Both the position numbers and the translations under genes were made by a program. The notes beneath the pieces were generated by a model. It worked only from the letters and a program-made list of their open reading frames with translations. It ran no database searches and was not told the DNA's origin. Shown here one piece after another: positions 25,833 to 35,313 of a stretch of 64,000 bases of DNA. Source of the stretch: Flavobacteriaceae bacterium. Its GTDB lineage: Bacteria; Bacteroidota; Bacteroidia; Flavobacteriales; Flavobacteriaceae. Location of the stretch: the NCBI GenBank assembly GCA_013043685.1, contig JABDNT010000016.1:121333-185332 (forward strand), read 5' to 3'. Position 1 is the stretch's first letter, and each line of letters begins with the position of its first letter.

Positions 25833-27291
25833 ATGCTGTTTTCTCAGGAACATGTTTGAGAATCTCCTGGACAAACGCCCAGAATTTCTGCATAGAGGAT
25901 ATGCTTGCACGTTCATCGGGTGAATGCGCCCCTTTAATGGTTGGCCCAAAGGAGATCATGTCCATACCAGGATAATTCTGACCCAAAATTCCACATTCCA
26001 ATCCTGCATGGCAGGCAGCTACATTTGCTTTGTGCCCGTTCATCCTCTCGTACAGTTTATCCATCACTTTTAAGATTGGACTGTCCATATTGGGAGCCCA
26101 GCCAGGATACGAACCCGTGAAGCTTACTTCATATCCCGCAAGTTCAAATACAGACCGCAGTGAATGTGCAAGGTCTTCTTTGGAAGATTCTACCGAAGAG
26201 CGAGTTAAGTTTTCAACTTTAATATTACCATCTTTAACAGTTACTTTCGCGATGTTATTCGACGTTTCCACGAGGTCAGCAATCGCTGGACTCATTCGGA
26301 ATACACCATTGTGAGCAGCATGTAAAGCATTAAGGAGTTTATTCTTCCCTTCGGTAGTCATTATTAAGGCAGGAACGGCGGTTTCAACAGCAGCGATCGA
26401 AAGTTCCGGTTCGAGTAACGTATACTCATTGATGATTGCTTTTTTCATCGCATCGAATTCGGTTAAGAATTCTGTCTCCTTTTCCGCAGGTATCACCACA
26501 GTCGCAATGCTCTCACGAGGTATAGCATTGCGGAGGCTTCCTCCGTTGATCTCGGAGATTTCCATCAAATCTCGTGTTGCATACAACATTCGATTCATCA
26601 TCTTATTAGCATTTCCTAATCCTTTGATGATGTCCATACCGCTGTGACCACCTTGCAATCCTTTTACTTTAACGGTGAATGCTTTGACATTTCCAGAGAC
26701 ATTCACCGTGTTATATGTACCTGTAGCCGTGACATCTACACCTCCGGCGCATCCTACGCCAATTTCATCATCTTCTTCGGTATCGAGGTTCAATAATATT
26801 TCGCCTTTAAGCACACCTCCTTTTAGCTCCATAGCACCAGTCATTCCCGTTTCCTCATCTATAGTAAATAAGGCTTCAAGATCTGGGTGTGGAATGGAAT
26901 CACTTTGCAAAATAGTCATGATAGTGGCTACCCCAAGACCGTTATCTGCTCCGAGTGTCGTTCCTTTAGCCCGCACCCAATCACCATCTATCATCATGTC
27001 AATTCCCTGTGTATCAAAATCAAATTCGGTATCGTTATTCTTCTGATGTACCATATCGAGATGTGACTGCATAACTATGGCTTTCTTCCCTTCCATACCA
27101 TTTGTGGCCGGTTTGCGAATGATCACATTCCCAATATGATCTACCTCAGTTTCAAGCCCTAGATCTTCTCCAAATTTCTTCATGAACGCAATAACACGTT
27201 CTTCTTTTTTTGACGCACGTGGTACGGCGTTAAGATCGGCAAAATTGTTCCAGACTTGTTGAGGTTCGAGGTTCCGTATAGCTTCATTCAT
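25831..27291 (-). CDS. pepD: Aminoacyl-histidine dipeptidase (M20 family)
   Basis: Cytosolic di-zinc dipeptidase (PepD, cytosol non-specific dipeptidase). At 486 residues it has the family length. Metal and catalytic motifs are SHLDMVHQK (H77, D79), GADNGLGVA (D116), DEETGMTGA (residues about 147-155) and the C-terminal CHAGLECGIL. The coding region runs into the terminator stem, so the last codon is part of the hairpin. It has its own promoter and is divergent from the DUF3810 gene. Confidence 0.95.
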   Translation of the reverse strand: MNEAIRNLEPQQVWNNFADLNAVPRASKKEERVIAFMKKFGEDLGLETEVDHIGNVIIRKPATNGMEGKKAIVMQSHLDMVHQKNNDTEFDFDTQGIDMMIDGDWVRAKGTTLGADNGLGVATIMTILQSDSIPHPDLEALFTIDEETGMTGAMELKGGVLKGEILLNLDTEEDDEIGVGCAGGVDVTATGTYNTVNVSGNVKAFTVKVKGLQGGHSGMDIIKGLGNANKMMNRMLYATRDLMEISEINGGSLRNAIPRESIATVVIPAEKETEFLTEFDAMKKAIINEYTLLEPELSIAAVETAVPALIMTTEGKNKLLNALHAAHNGVFRMSPAIADLVETSNNIAKVTVKDGNIKVENLTRSSVESSKEDLAHSLRSVFELAGYEVSFTGSYPGWAPNMDSPILKVMDKLYERMNGHKANVAACHAGLECGILGQNYPGMDMISFGPTIKGAHSPDERASISSMQKFWAFVQEILKHVPEKTA

Positions 27292-27310
27292 AAGTAGAAA
27301 TATTTGATTA

Positions 27311-27318
27311 CAAAATTA
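27311..27318 (-). promoter_or_regulatory. Putative -7 box for pepD
   Basis: Minus strand TAATTTTG, a full match to TAnnTTTG, 19 nt before the ATG. Confidence 0.5.
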
Positions 27319-27365
27319 CGCTTTTCGTAAAGGGGTAAAAAATAAATAGATAGAAGAATTCTTCG

Positions 27366-27373
27366 TAAGTTTG
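27366..27373 (+). promoter_or_regulatory. -7 box directly abutting the DUF3810 start
   Basis: TAAGTTTG ends exactly 4 nt before the ATG at 27378, implying a leaderless mRNA. Confidence 0.5.
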
Positions 27374-27377
27374 AAAT

Positions 27378-28448
27378 ATGCAGAGAAAAAGAACGCGCCT
27401 CATCATTGCCTTGCTTCTTCCCATCCAGGTTTTGGCCCTTCAGATTCTAAAAAATTATCCGCAATTCGTTGAAACCTATTACAGTCAGGGTTTCTATCCG
27501 TTGATCTCCAAAATATCCCGATATATCTTCGGATGGATCCCTTTTTCAATGGGTGATCTTTTCTACCTGTTGATTTCAATTCTGGCTATAAGGTGGTTGT
27601 TCAAGAATATCAGACGTGTTCGATATGAAGCTGTTCGTTTCTTTATCGACATTGTTGCAACGCTATCCATTGTGTATTTTATGTTCCACATATTATGGGG
27701 ACTGAATTATTACAGGCAACCACTGCACAAGACTCTCGAACTGGACTACGAGTACACTACCGAACAGCTTATAGAAACAACCAAAAGGCTCATTGCAAAA
27801 TCGAATGACCTGCATCGTAGTCTCGGCTATCCTGACAGCGTGAAGATAGATCTGCCTTACACCCAGCGGGAGATCTTTAAAAAATCCCTGGACGGATACA
27901 AGACTCTTTCGAAAGAATACCCCGACCTGACGTACAATCCCAAAAGCCTGAAAAAAAGTGGTTGGAGCCTGGGCCTAACCTATATGGGCTATAGCGGATA
28001 CTACAATCCTTTTTCCGGAGAGGCACAAGTAAATAATTTAATTAAGACCTATAAATTCCCTGTGGTAAGTTGCCACGAAGAAGCGCATCAAATTGGTTTC
28101 GCTGCAGAAAATGAGGCGAATTTCATTGCCACCCTTGCAACCATTAATAATAGTGATCCATATATCCAATACAGCGGCTATATATTTGCGTTGCGGTATT
28201 GTGTAAATGAACTAGCCCGCCGTGATATCGATAAATACAAGGAACTCATTGAAACCATCAATCCAGGGATTCTTGCCAGCTATAAAGAGATGCGTGATTT
28301 CTGGCAGAAGTATAAAAATCCATTTGAAGACTTCTCCAAGGGGTTTTGGGATCAATTCCTGAAAGCCAATAATCAATCCAAAGGGATCATGAGCTATAGC
28401 TATATGGTGGCTCTGGTAGTAAACTACTTCGAGGATAAACCTTTCTGA
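27378..28448 (+). CDS. DUF3810 membrane protein with a zincin-like HExxH motif
   Basis: A 356-residue protein with three N-terminal transmembrane segments (about 7-25, 58-76, 88-110), then a soluble domain. H233-E-E-A-H237 is followed by E244 and E246 in AAENEAN, which resembles the HExxH plus downstream Glu arrangement of gluzincin metallopeptidases. LGLTYMGYSGYYNPFSGEAQ precedes it. DUF3810 has no established function; protease activity is an inference from the motif. The gene appears monocistronic. Confidence 0.8.
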   Translation: MQRKRTRLIIALLLPIQVLALQILKNYPQFVETYYSQGFYPLISKISRYIFGWIPFSMGDLFYLLISILAIRWLFKNIRRVRYEAVRFFIDIVATLSIVYFMFHILWGLNYYRQPLHKTLELDYEYTTEQLIETTKRLIAKSNDLHRSLGYPDSVKIDLPYTQREIFKKSLDGYKTLSKEYPDLTYNPKSLKKSGWSLGLTYMGYSGYYNPFSGEAQVNNLIKTYKFPVVSCHEEAHQIGFAAENEANFIATLATINNSDPYIQYSGYIFALRYCVNELARRDIDKYKELIETINPGILASYKEMRDFWQKYKNPFEDFSKGFWDQFLKANNQSKGIMSYSYMVALVVNYFEDKPF

Positions 28449-28504
28449 TCCTTTCAAGCTGTTAAAGGAAGGTTAAGAGTTCTGTACTTCCTCTGACCCT
28501 TGCT

Positions 28505-28512
28505 TATCTTTA
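28505..28512 (+). promoter_or_regulatory. Putative -7 box for the amidohydrolase pair
   Basis: TATCTTTA, 22 nt before the ATG at 28535. Confidence 0.4.
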
Positions 28513-28534
28513 GCTTCTTTTTAAAATCAACCAA

Positions 28535-31495
28535 ATGAAAAAACTCTCTTTACTAATATTAGTGTTTTTTGTTATGTCCATCGTTCAAGGTCAGGAGTAT
28601 TTTCCGAAGAACGACGGTGTAAAAGAAAACAATACCAATTACACGGCATTCACAAATGCGACGCTGTATATTACACCCACTCAAGTTGTGAAAAACGGTA
28701 CCCTGCTCATTCGCAATGGCAAGGTAGTCGCTTCCGGTAAATCCGTTACCATACCTAAAAATTCTGTGATCCATGATCTTGAAGGAAAACATATCTATCC
28801 TTCTTTCATAGATCCATATACCGGTTTTGGAGTGGAAAAACCAAAGCGGAAACCAGGTCAGGGCAGGTCACCACAATACGATGCCTCCAGAAAGGGCTTC
28901 TACTGGAATGACCATATCATGCCAGAGAACAAGGCCATTTCTAAATTCAAATACGATGAGAAAAAAGCTTCCGAATTCAGGAAAGCTGGTTTTGGAGTTT
29001 TGAATACGCATATTATGGACGGGATTGCCCGAGGAACCGGAGTACTGGTAGCCTTAAATGATGAAGACGACGCAGCTACAAGGATTCTGGATAATGCTTC
29101 GGCCCAGTTCTTTTCTTTCGATAAAAGTGTTACCAGCAGACAGTCTTACCCTTCTTCCCTAATGGGTTCACTTGCCTTGTTAAGACAATTGCACTGGGAC
29201 CTCGATTGGTATGCGAATGGTAATACCGAAACCAGGGATCGCTCTCTCGATGCGCTAATTACTAATAAGAGCTTACCATCCATTATTGAAGCGGGTGACA
29301 AAACAAATAATCTTCGGGCCGATAAGATAAGTGATCAATTCAATTTGAATTACATCATAGTTGGAGGTGGTGATGAGTACGAACTTATCGACGAGATAAA
29401 GGCTACCAACGCCAGATACATCATACCTGTGAACTTTCCTGATGCTTACGATGTGAGCGATCCATACGCAACCAAATACATTTCCCTGGAAGACATGCGG
29501 AACTGGAACCAGGCACCCGGTAACCCAAAAGCACTTATTGATAACGGGATATCATTTGCCTTAACTACGTTCGACCTAAAATCGCCGTCAGCATTTAAAG
29601 GTAAATTGATAAAGGCCTTAAATTATGGTTTTGATAGTACCAGAGCTTTGGAAGCTCTTACTACGATACCCGCGCAATATCTTGGAAAAAGTAATGAGAT
29701 AGGCAGTTTGCAAACAGGGAGATACGCTAATTTCCTGATCACTTCAGGAGATGTTTTCAATAAGGAAACAACGCTATATGAGAACTGGGTTCAAGGTAGA
29801 AAACATGTCATCAATGACATGAGTCAAAAAGACATTCGCGGAAAATATACTTTGAACGCCGGAGGAAAGACATACGATCTGGCCATTTCAGGAGAAATGT
29901 CGAAACCAAAAGCAGAAGTGAAAATAGGCGAAACAGAATTTCCCGCTAAACTTGAATACAAAGACAACTGGGTAATGCTTTCCTTCACCAATAAAGACAA
30001 AACCGAATCGTACAGGTCTACAGCTATTGTCCCTTCGGATGGAAAGAACTTCTCAGGAAAATTCGTGCTACCCACCGGTGTGGAAACCAGTTTCACTGCA
30101 GTTCATACCGGAGATACGGAAGTTTCGGAAAATAAAGGTAAAAAAGACAAAGACACTAAACCGGAAGTTGTCCCGGTCACTTTTCCGAATGTAGGTTATG
30201 GTTCTCTGAACAAACCACAATCCCAAAATACATTGTTTAGAAATGCAACAGTTTGGACCGGTGAATCAACAGGAGTTCTAAGCAATACGGACGTACTGGT
30301 TAGAAATGGAAAAATTAGTAAAATTGGGAAGAACCTCAGCGCTTCAGGAGCCACAGTGGTGGATGCCACCGGGAAGCACCTCACTGCCGGGGTAATTGAT
30401 GAGCATTCCCATATTGCTGCGTTATCCATTAATGAATCGGGACACAATTCTTCCGCTGAAGTGAAAATAGAAGATGTGGTCGATCCGGAAGATGTAAGTA
30501 TCTACCGAAATCTTGCCGGGGGAGTAACTTCTATCCAGATTCTGCATGGATCTGCGAATCCAATCGGTGGCCGCTCGGCTATCTTAAAACTGAAATGGGG
30601 AGAGAATGCAGAGAATCTTATTTATGATAATAGTCCGAAATTCATCAAATTCGCATTAGGTGAAAACGTGAAGCAGTCTAACTGGCAAAGTTTCAGCCGT
30701 TTTCCTCAAACTCGTATGGGTGTAGAACAATTATATGTGAACTATTTCAATCGTGCGAAAGAATACGAGGCAAAAAAGAAAAGCGGACAACCATATCGCT
30801 ACGATGAAGAAATGGAGGTCCTTGTCGAGATCCTGAATGGAGAAAGGTTCATAAGTTGTCATTCGTATGTGCAAAGTGAGATCAATATGTTGATGAAAGT
30901 TGCTGAAAAGTTCGGTTTCCGAGTCAACACTTTTACCCACATTCTGGAAGGATATAAAGTAGCCGATAAAATGGCAGCTCATGGCGTGGGTGGTTCTACT
31001 TTTAGCGACTGGTGGGCGTACAAATTCGAGGTAAATGATGCGATCCCTTATAATGCAGCGATTATGGCTAGCCAGGGTGTAACTGTGGCTATAAATAGTG
31101 ACGACAGTGAGATGTCACGAAGGCTGAACCAGGAAGCAGCGAAAGGAGTAAAGTACGGAGGAATGACCGAAGAGGAAGCCTGGAAAATGGTAACTATTAA
31201 TCCGGCTAAATTACTTCATATCGATGATCGCACAGGTAGTATTAAGGAAGGCAAAGACGCTGACCTGGTACTTTGGAGTGATCACCCGTTGTCGGTGTAT
31301 GCGAAAGCGGAAAAGACTATGATCGATGGCGCTGTTTATTTTGATCTTGAACAGGATAAAGCGAAACGACAAGCTATTAAGGCAGAACGTTCCAAGCTTA
31401 TCAATATGATGATCTCTGAAAAGAACGGTGGAGGAAAAACAAGGCCTCCTGCTGGTAAGGATAAGATCCGATTTGAATGTGAAACCATAAACTAA
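28535..31495 (+). CDS. Exported double-domain amidohydrolase
   Basis: A 986-residue protein with a signal peptide (residues 1-19, ending IVQGQ). It contains two amidohydrolase-superfamily modules. The C-terminal module (about 560-960) has the metal-binding H624-S-H626 in VIDEHSH, a CHSYVQSEI segment, FTHILEG and NSDDSEMSRR, so it is probably active. In the N-terminal module (about 40-450) the matching place reads FIDPYTGFG, with no HxH, so that half is likely catalytically dead. Substrate unknown; dipeptides or cyclic amides are possibilities within the imidazolonepropionase-like group. The next gene is a related single-domain protein 7 nt downstream. Confidence 0.85.
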   Translation: MKKLSLLILVFFVMSIVQGQEYFPKNDGVKENNTNYTAFTNATLYITPTQVVKNGTLLIRNGKVVASGKSVTIPKNSVIHDLEGKHIYPSFIDPYTGFGVEKPKRKPGQGRSPQYDASRKGFYWNDHIMPENKAISKFKYDEKKASEFRKAGFGVLNTHIMDGIARGTGVLVALNDEDDAATRILDNASAQFFSFDKSVTSRQSYPSSLMGSLALLRQLHWDLDWYANGNTETRDRSLDALITNKSLPSIIEAGDKTNNLRADKISDQFNLNYIIVGGGDEYELIDEIKATNARYIIPVNFPDAYDVSDPYATKYISLEDMRNWNQAPGNPKALIDNGISFALTTFDLKSPSAFKGKLIKALNYGFDSTRALEALTTIPAQYLGKSNEIGSLQTGRYANFLITSGDVFNKETTLYENWVQGRKHVINDMSQKDIRGKYTLNAGGKTYDLAISGEMSKPKAEVKIGETEFPAKLEYKDNWVMLSFTNKDKTESYRSTAIVPSDGKNFSGKFVLPTGVETSFTAVHTGDTEVSENKGKKDKDTKPEVVPVTFPNVGYGSLNKPQSQNTLFRNATVWTGESTGVLSNTDVLVRNGKISKIGKNLSASGATVVDATGKHLTAGVIDEHSHIAALSINESGHNSSAEVKIEDVVDPEDVSIYRNLAGGVTSIQILHGSANPIGGRSAILKLKWGENAENLIYDNSPKFIKFALGENVKQSNWQSFSRFPQTRMGVEQLYVNYFNRAKEYEAKKKSGQPYRYDEEMEVLVEILNGERFISCHSYVQSEINMLMKVAEKFGFRVNTFTHILEGYKVADKMAAHGVGGSTFSDWWAYKFEVNDAIPYNAAIMASQGVTVAINSDDSEMSRRLNQEAAKGVKYGGMTEEEAWKMVTINPAKLLHIDDRTGSIKEGKDADLVLWSDHPLSVYAKAEKTMIDGAVYFDLEQDKAKRQAIKAERSKLINMMISEKNGGGKTRPPAGKDKIRFECETIN

Positions 31496-31502
31496 TCCAA
31501 CA

Positions 31503-32795
31503 ATGAAAGCAATTAAACAAATACTTATAGCAATAATCACCTGTGTTGGATTACAATCATTCGCACAGCAAATGCCGGCCCCTGCTCAATCCGCAGCCAT
31601 AACCATTACTGGGGCCACAGCCCATATAGGCAACGGATCCGTAATTGAAAACAGTATTATCGTCTTCGAGAACGGAGTGATTACTGCGGTTGGAAATTCA
31701 GGTACGCCCACAAAAGGGCGAATTATCGACGCTAGTGGGAAACATGTATACCCAGGATTTATCGCGCCGGCAAAGTCCCTCGGACTGGTAGAAGTGAACG
31801 CAGTTAGAGCTAGTAATGATCAGGATGAGATCGGAGATTTCATTCCAAACATCCGATCCCTAATCGCATATAATGCGGAAAGCAAAGTGGTAGAAAGCAT
31901 GCGGCCGAATGGCATACTGGTTGGGCAGGTCACTCCACAAGGCGGTCGAATTTCAGGAACTTCTTCTATCGTACAATTCGATGCCTGGAACTGGGAAGAT
32001 GCCGCCGTGAAAGTGGATGATGGCATTCATATGAACTGGCCCAATAGTTTTAGCCGTGGGCGCTGGTGGTTAGGAGAACCCCGTGGGTGGAAACCTAACA
32101 AAGACTACAGTAAGCGATTGGATGAAATAAAAAACTACATGGCGAATTCCAGGGCTTATGGTATGAGTGAAGATCAGCCCATGAATGAAGGATTTGCAGC
32201 TATGCAAGGACTGTACGACGGAAGCAAGAAGCTCTATATTTACGTTCAGGGTGAGAAAGAGATAATCGATGCAGTTACCCTTTGCAAAGATTCGGGTATA
32301 AAGGATCCGGTGATCGTTGGTGGTAATGAAGCACATAAGATCATTCCTTTTCTAAAGCAGCATAATATACCGGTGCTTGTTCGGCAAACTCATTCACGTC
32401 CATCCAGAGATGATGATGATTATGACCTTCCATACCGATTGCCAAAATTGTTAGTTGACGGAGGATTGCTGGTCGGACTACAGAATGCAAACATGTCGAA
32501 TTTTCAAACCAGGAATTTGCCTTTCTACGCTGGTCAGTTAGTTGGCCAGGGGATGGATAAGGAAACAGCTTTGCAACTAATTACGGGTAATACGGCTAAG
32601 ATCCTGGGGATTGACGGAACACATGGGACACTTGAAACAGGGAAGAGCGCAACATTATTCATCAGTGAAGGAGATGCGCTGGATATGCGAACCAATTTGC
32701 TGACAAATGCTTTTATTGATGGAAGGGAAATTTCATTGGAAACCCATCAAACGGAACTGTGGAAACGCTATATGGAAAAATATAGCAGAGAGTAA
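31503..32795 (+). CDS. Exported amidohydrolase-like protein lacking the HxH metal site
   Basis: A 430-residue protein with a signal peptide (cleavage near AFAQQ). Its fold follows the amidohydrolase superfamily: a composite beta-sandwich (IVFENGVITAVGNSGTPTKG), HVYPGFIAPAKSLGL in place of the GxIDxHxH loop, and a C-terminal GTLETGKSATLFISEGDAL. The metal-binding HxH is absent, as in the N-terminal half of its upstream partner. It probably acts as a non-catalytic partner or binding protein. It ends the operon, followed by a terminator. Confidence 0.8.
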   Translation: MKAIKQILIAIITCVGLQSFAQQMPAPAQSAAITITGATAHIGNGSVIENSIIVFENGVITAVGNSGTPTKGRIIDASGKHVYPGFIAPAKSLGLVEVNAVRASNDQDEIGDFIPNIRSLIAYNAESKVVESMRPNGILVGQVTPQGGRISGTSSIVQFDAWNWEDAAVKVDDGIHMNWPNSFSRGRWWLGEPRGWKPNKDYSKRLDEIKNYMANSRAYGMSEDQPMNEGFAAMQGLYDGSKKLYIYVQGEKEIIDAVTLCKDSGIKDPVIVGGNEAHKIIPFLKQHNIPVLVRQTHSRPSRDDDDYDLPYRLPKLLVDGGLLVGLQNANMSNFQTRNLPFYAGQLVGQGMDKETALQLITGNTAKILGIDGTHGTLETGKSATLFISEGDALDMRTNLLTNAFIDGREISLETHQTELWKRYMEKYSRE

Positions 32796-32808
32796 CTTAT
32801 ACAAACTG

Positions 32809-32837
32809 AAAAAAGCAGCTCGTTGAGCTGCTTTTTT
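32809..32837 (+). terminator. Terminator after the amidohydrolase pair
   Basis: Perfect stem AAAAAAGCAGCTC/GAGCTGCTTTTTT with a GTT loop, 13 nt past the stop codon. Confidence 0.93.
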
Positions 32838-32884
32838 TATTCTCCTGCAAATAGATGCTTTTTTCAACATTTCGGTAAAGTGAG

Positions 32885-32892
32885 TATATTTA
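32885..32892 (+). promoter_or_regulatory. Putative -7 box for the glycoside hydrolase gene
   Basis: TATATTTA, 22 nt before the ATG at 32915. The last base deviates from consensus. Confidence 0.35.
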
Positions 32893-32914
32893 TTCTCCTA
32901 CAAAAAAGACATTT

Positions 32915-35311
32915 ATGAAAAAACTTCTTTGCTTAAGTCTCGTTATTTTGATCGTTAGTAATTGCACAAAAGGTTCCAAGGATCAAACTTTCTCCAAACT
33001 AATAGCAGACAGTCCTTCTATCGAGGGCAAGAAGGAGTATTTACAATCTCCATTTGTCACTGCCGGTGACAGGGTATACATGGTTGGCCATCAGGACGGT
33101 TCATTCCCCGAACTTGGCTGGCACATTAAAGGGGAAATGGGCGGTATCTGGAATCACCCTATCAAGTTAATGGATGGGTTTGAGATTGAATTATTAACAG
33201 ATGGTAAAACCATTCGTCTAAACAGTGCCGACAGTTTCGTGAACTATCCCTTCGCAAACAAGCACGTATATAAACTGGATTCCCTCAATGTGGAAATCGA
33301 ACGATGGCAATTCGTGCCGGATGGAAAACAAGGAATAGTAGTACAATTAGTAATAAAGAATAAAGGCGAGAAAAGAGTAAAAGTTAGATTCATCGGACAT
33401 TCCGATCTGAGGCCAACTTGGCTGGGAGAACGTACCGATATGATTGATTCTAAGGACAACGGAGTTTATGATCAGAAAATGGGTATATGGAAAATTAAAG
33501 ACTGCTTGAATTCCTGGCATACGATTTTTGGTTCCGATTTGGGTTTTGAACAGGAAACGACTCCAGTCGAAATCAACAATGAAACCAATGGGTCTACAAA
33601 TGCTATCGAGGACGTAATTTTTTTATTCCATGATCGTACTCATATTATCAATTACTTTATTGCAGGTTCTTATACTTCGGAAGAGGATGCGATCAATACT
33701 TATAAGGACATTTCAGAAAACTATATAGAACAGTTAACCGATAAAAAACAACGCTATGAAGATCTCGCGCGTCGAACGAAATTAACGGTGCCTGATAAGG
33801 AAATAGAACAAGCCTTTGAATGGGTAAAATACAACTGCGACTGGCTGGTGCGAACAGTTCCTGAAGTTGGTACTGGAATTGGAGCTGGAATACCCGATTA
33901 CCCATGGTGGTTTGGGGTAGATAGTGAGTATGCCTTACAAGGGTATATGGCCATCGGCCAGAAAGAGGCAGTTTACCGCACTATTAAACTTCTGGATAGT
34001 GTCTCGAATGCTGTGAACGGCAATGGTAGGATCATTCATGAAATGTCCACTAACGGGGCGGTATCCAATCCTGGGAACATAAATGAAACCCCCCAGTATG
34101 CGACGCTAATCTGGAAGATCTATCAGTGGAATGGTGATATAGAATTCCTTAGAGCTTACTTCCCTACCATAAAAAAAGGGCTTGACTGGCTGATGACCGA
34201 AAAGGATGCGGACGGCAATCTTTTCCCTGACGGCTTCGGTATGATGGAGATTCATGGGATGGACAGTGAGATGATCGATGTTGCCGCCTATACACAGAAA
34301 GCGTTTAAAGATGCTTCATTCATTGCAGATGCCCTGGGAGAATTCAACCTGGCACAGGATTATTATGACATGTCCGAAAAACTTCAGCAGAAAATTAACG
34401 AAGAATTCTGGAGTGACGAATTCCATTCCTATGCAGATTTTATTGGAACCGATGAGCAAGCGCTTCATCTTATAGAAGATGCTATTGTACGGGCAGACAC
34501 TTTGAATAAACCATGGGCGGTAGATGAATTAAAAAAAACTAAGGAGGCAATTCTAAAAAACCCTTCCCCTACTCCTCGTCCCTTTGTGCTGCATCACAAC
34601 TGGGTAGTAAATACTCCCATGGAAGTTGGGCTGGCTAGTCCCGATAAAGCGGTAAAAGCGCTCGCCACGGCTGAAAAGTACGTCAATCCATTCGGTGTTT
34701 TCGTAACCGGGATCGATAGGGACGAATCGGCCGGATCGGACGATGGCTCTTTTAAGGGCAGTAAGATCTTTAGCTATACCGGGGCGGTCATGACATTGCC
34801 AACGGGAGTTCAGATCGTTTCTGAGAACAATTACGGCAGGCCGGATATGGCCTTGAATTATATGAAGAGGATGACACGAACTTTTAGTTATGCACTCCCC
34901 GGAAGCATCTACGAGGTATCCCCGGATTATGGCATGATTACCCAGGCATGGAATGTGTACGGATTTGCGGTTCCCATAGTTGAACAATTCTTCGGAATTC
35001 AACCTGACGCAGCCAACAAGAAAGTGACTATATCTCCGCAGATGCCTTCCTCATGGGACGAAGCTTCGCTAGAAAATGTCATGATAGGGAACAATGAGGT
35101 CTCCATCTACTTTTCCGTAGAAAATGGCTTAAAATTAGTTCGCGTGGAGCAGTCTAAAACCGATTGGCAATTTGAATTGCGATTATCGCGTAGTAAGGCT
35201 AGCAATATCGCTGGGAGGGAGGGATCGATGGAGCTCATCGACAATCCTGAAGAATCATTCTATATTATTAAAAGTAGTGATAAGTACGTCGTGATTGAAT
35301 ATAATGAGTAA
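32915..35311 (+). CDS. Six-hairpin glycoside hydrolase lipoprotein (amylo-1,6-glucosidase-like)
   Basis: A 798-residue secreted lipoprotein (IVSNC, C17). A beta-rich N-terminal region of about 280 residues precedes an (alpha/alpha)6 barrel from about 290 to 690 with DYPWWFGVDSEYALQGYMAI, GRIIHEMSTNGAV, FPDGFGMMEIHGMDSEMIDV and DDGSFKGSKIFSYTG. This resembles glycogen debranching/amylo-alpha-1,6-glucosidase C-domains and neighbouring six-hairpin families. The acidic catalytic residues cannot be fixed by eye. It is probably surface or periplasmic carbohydrate turnover. No SusC/SusD pair lies next to it, so it is not a typical polysaccharide utilisation locus. Confidence 0.75.
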   Translation: MKKLLCLSLVILIVSNCTKGSKDQTFSKLIADSPSIEGKKEYLQSPFVTAGDRVYMVGHQDGSFPELGWHIKGEMGGIWNHPIKLMDGFEIELLTDGKTIRLNSADSFVNYPFANKHVYKLDSLNVEIERWQFVPDGKQGIVVQLVIKNKGEKRVKVRFIGHSDLRPTWLGERTDMIDSKDNGVYDQKMGIWKIKDCLNSWHTIFGSDLGFEQETTPVEINNETNGSTNAIEDVIFLFHDRTHIINYFIAGSYTSEEDAINTYKDISENYIEQLTDKKQRYEDLARRTKLTVPDKEIEQAFEWVKYNCDWLVRTVPEVGTGIGAGIPDYPWWFGVDSEYALQGYMAIGQKEAVYRTIKLLDSVSNAVNGNGRIIHEMSTNGAVSNPGNINETPQYATLIWKIYQWNGDIEFLRAYFPTIKKGLDWLMTEKDADGNLFPDGFGMMEIHGMDSEMIDVAAYTQKAFKDASFIADALGEFNLAQDYYDMSEKLQQKINEEFWSDEFHSYADFIGTDEQALHLIEDAIVRADTLNKPWAVDELKKTKEAILKNPSPTPRPFVLHHNWVVNTPMEVGLASPDKAVKALATAEKYVNPFGVFVTGIDRDESAGSDDGSFKGSKIFSYTGAVMTLPTGVQIVSENNYGRPDMALNYMKRMTRTFSYALPGSIYEVSPDYGMITQAWNVYGFAVPIVEQFFGIQPDAANKKVTISPQMPSSWDEASLENVMIGNNEVSIYFSVENGLKLVRVEQSKTDWQFELRLSRSKASNIAGREGSMELIDNPEESFYIIKSSDKYVVIEYNE

Positions 35312-35313
35312 AA

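Noticed and set aside
28449..28475. TCCTTT/AAAGGA inverted repeat after the DUF3810 gene
   Set aside because: A 6-bp stem with a 9-nt loop and no T-run; not a convincing terminator.
34553..35002. 149-codon minus-strand frame inside the glycoside hydrolase gene
   Set aside because: It overlaps the conserved catalytic barrel of the sense gene and has no homology I can recognise.
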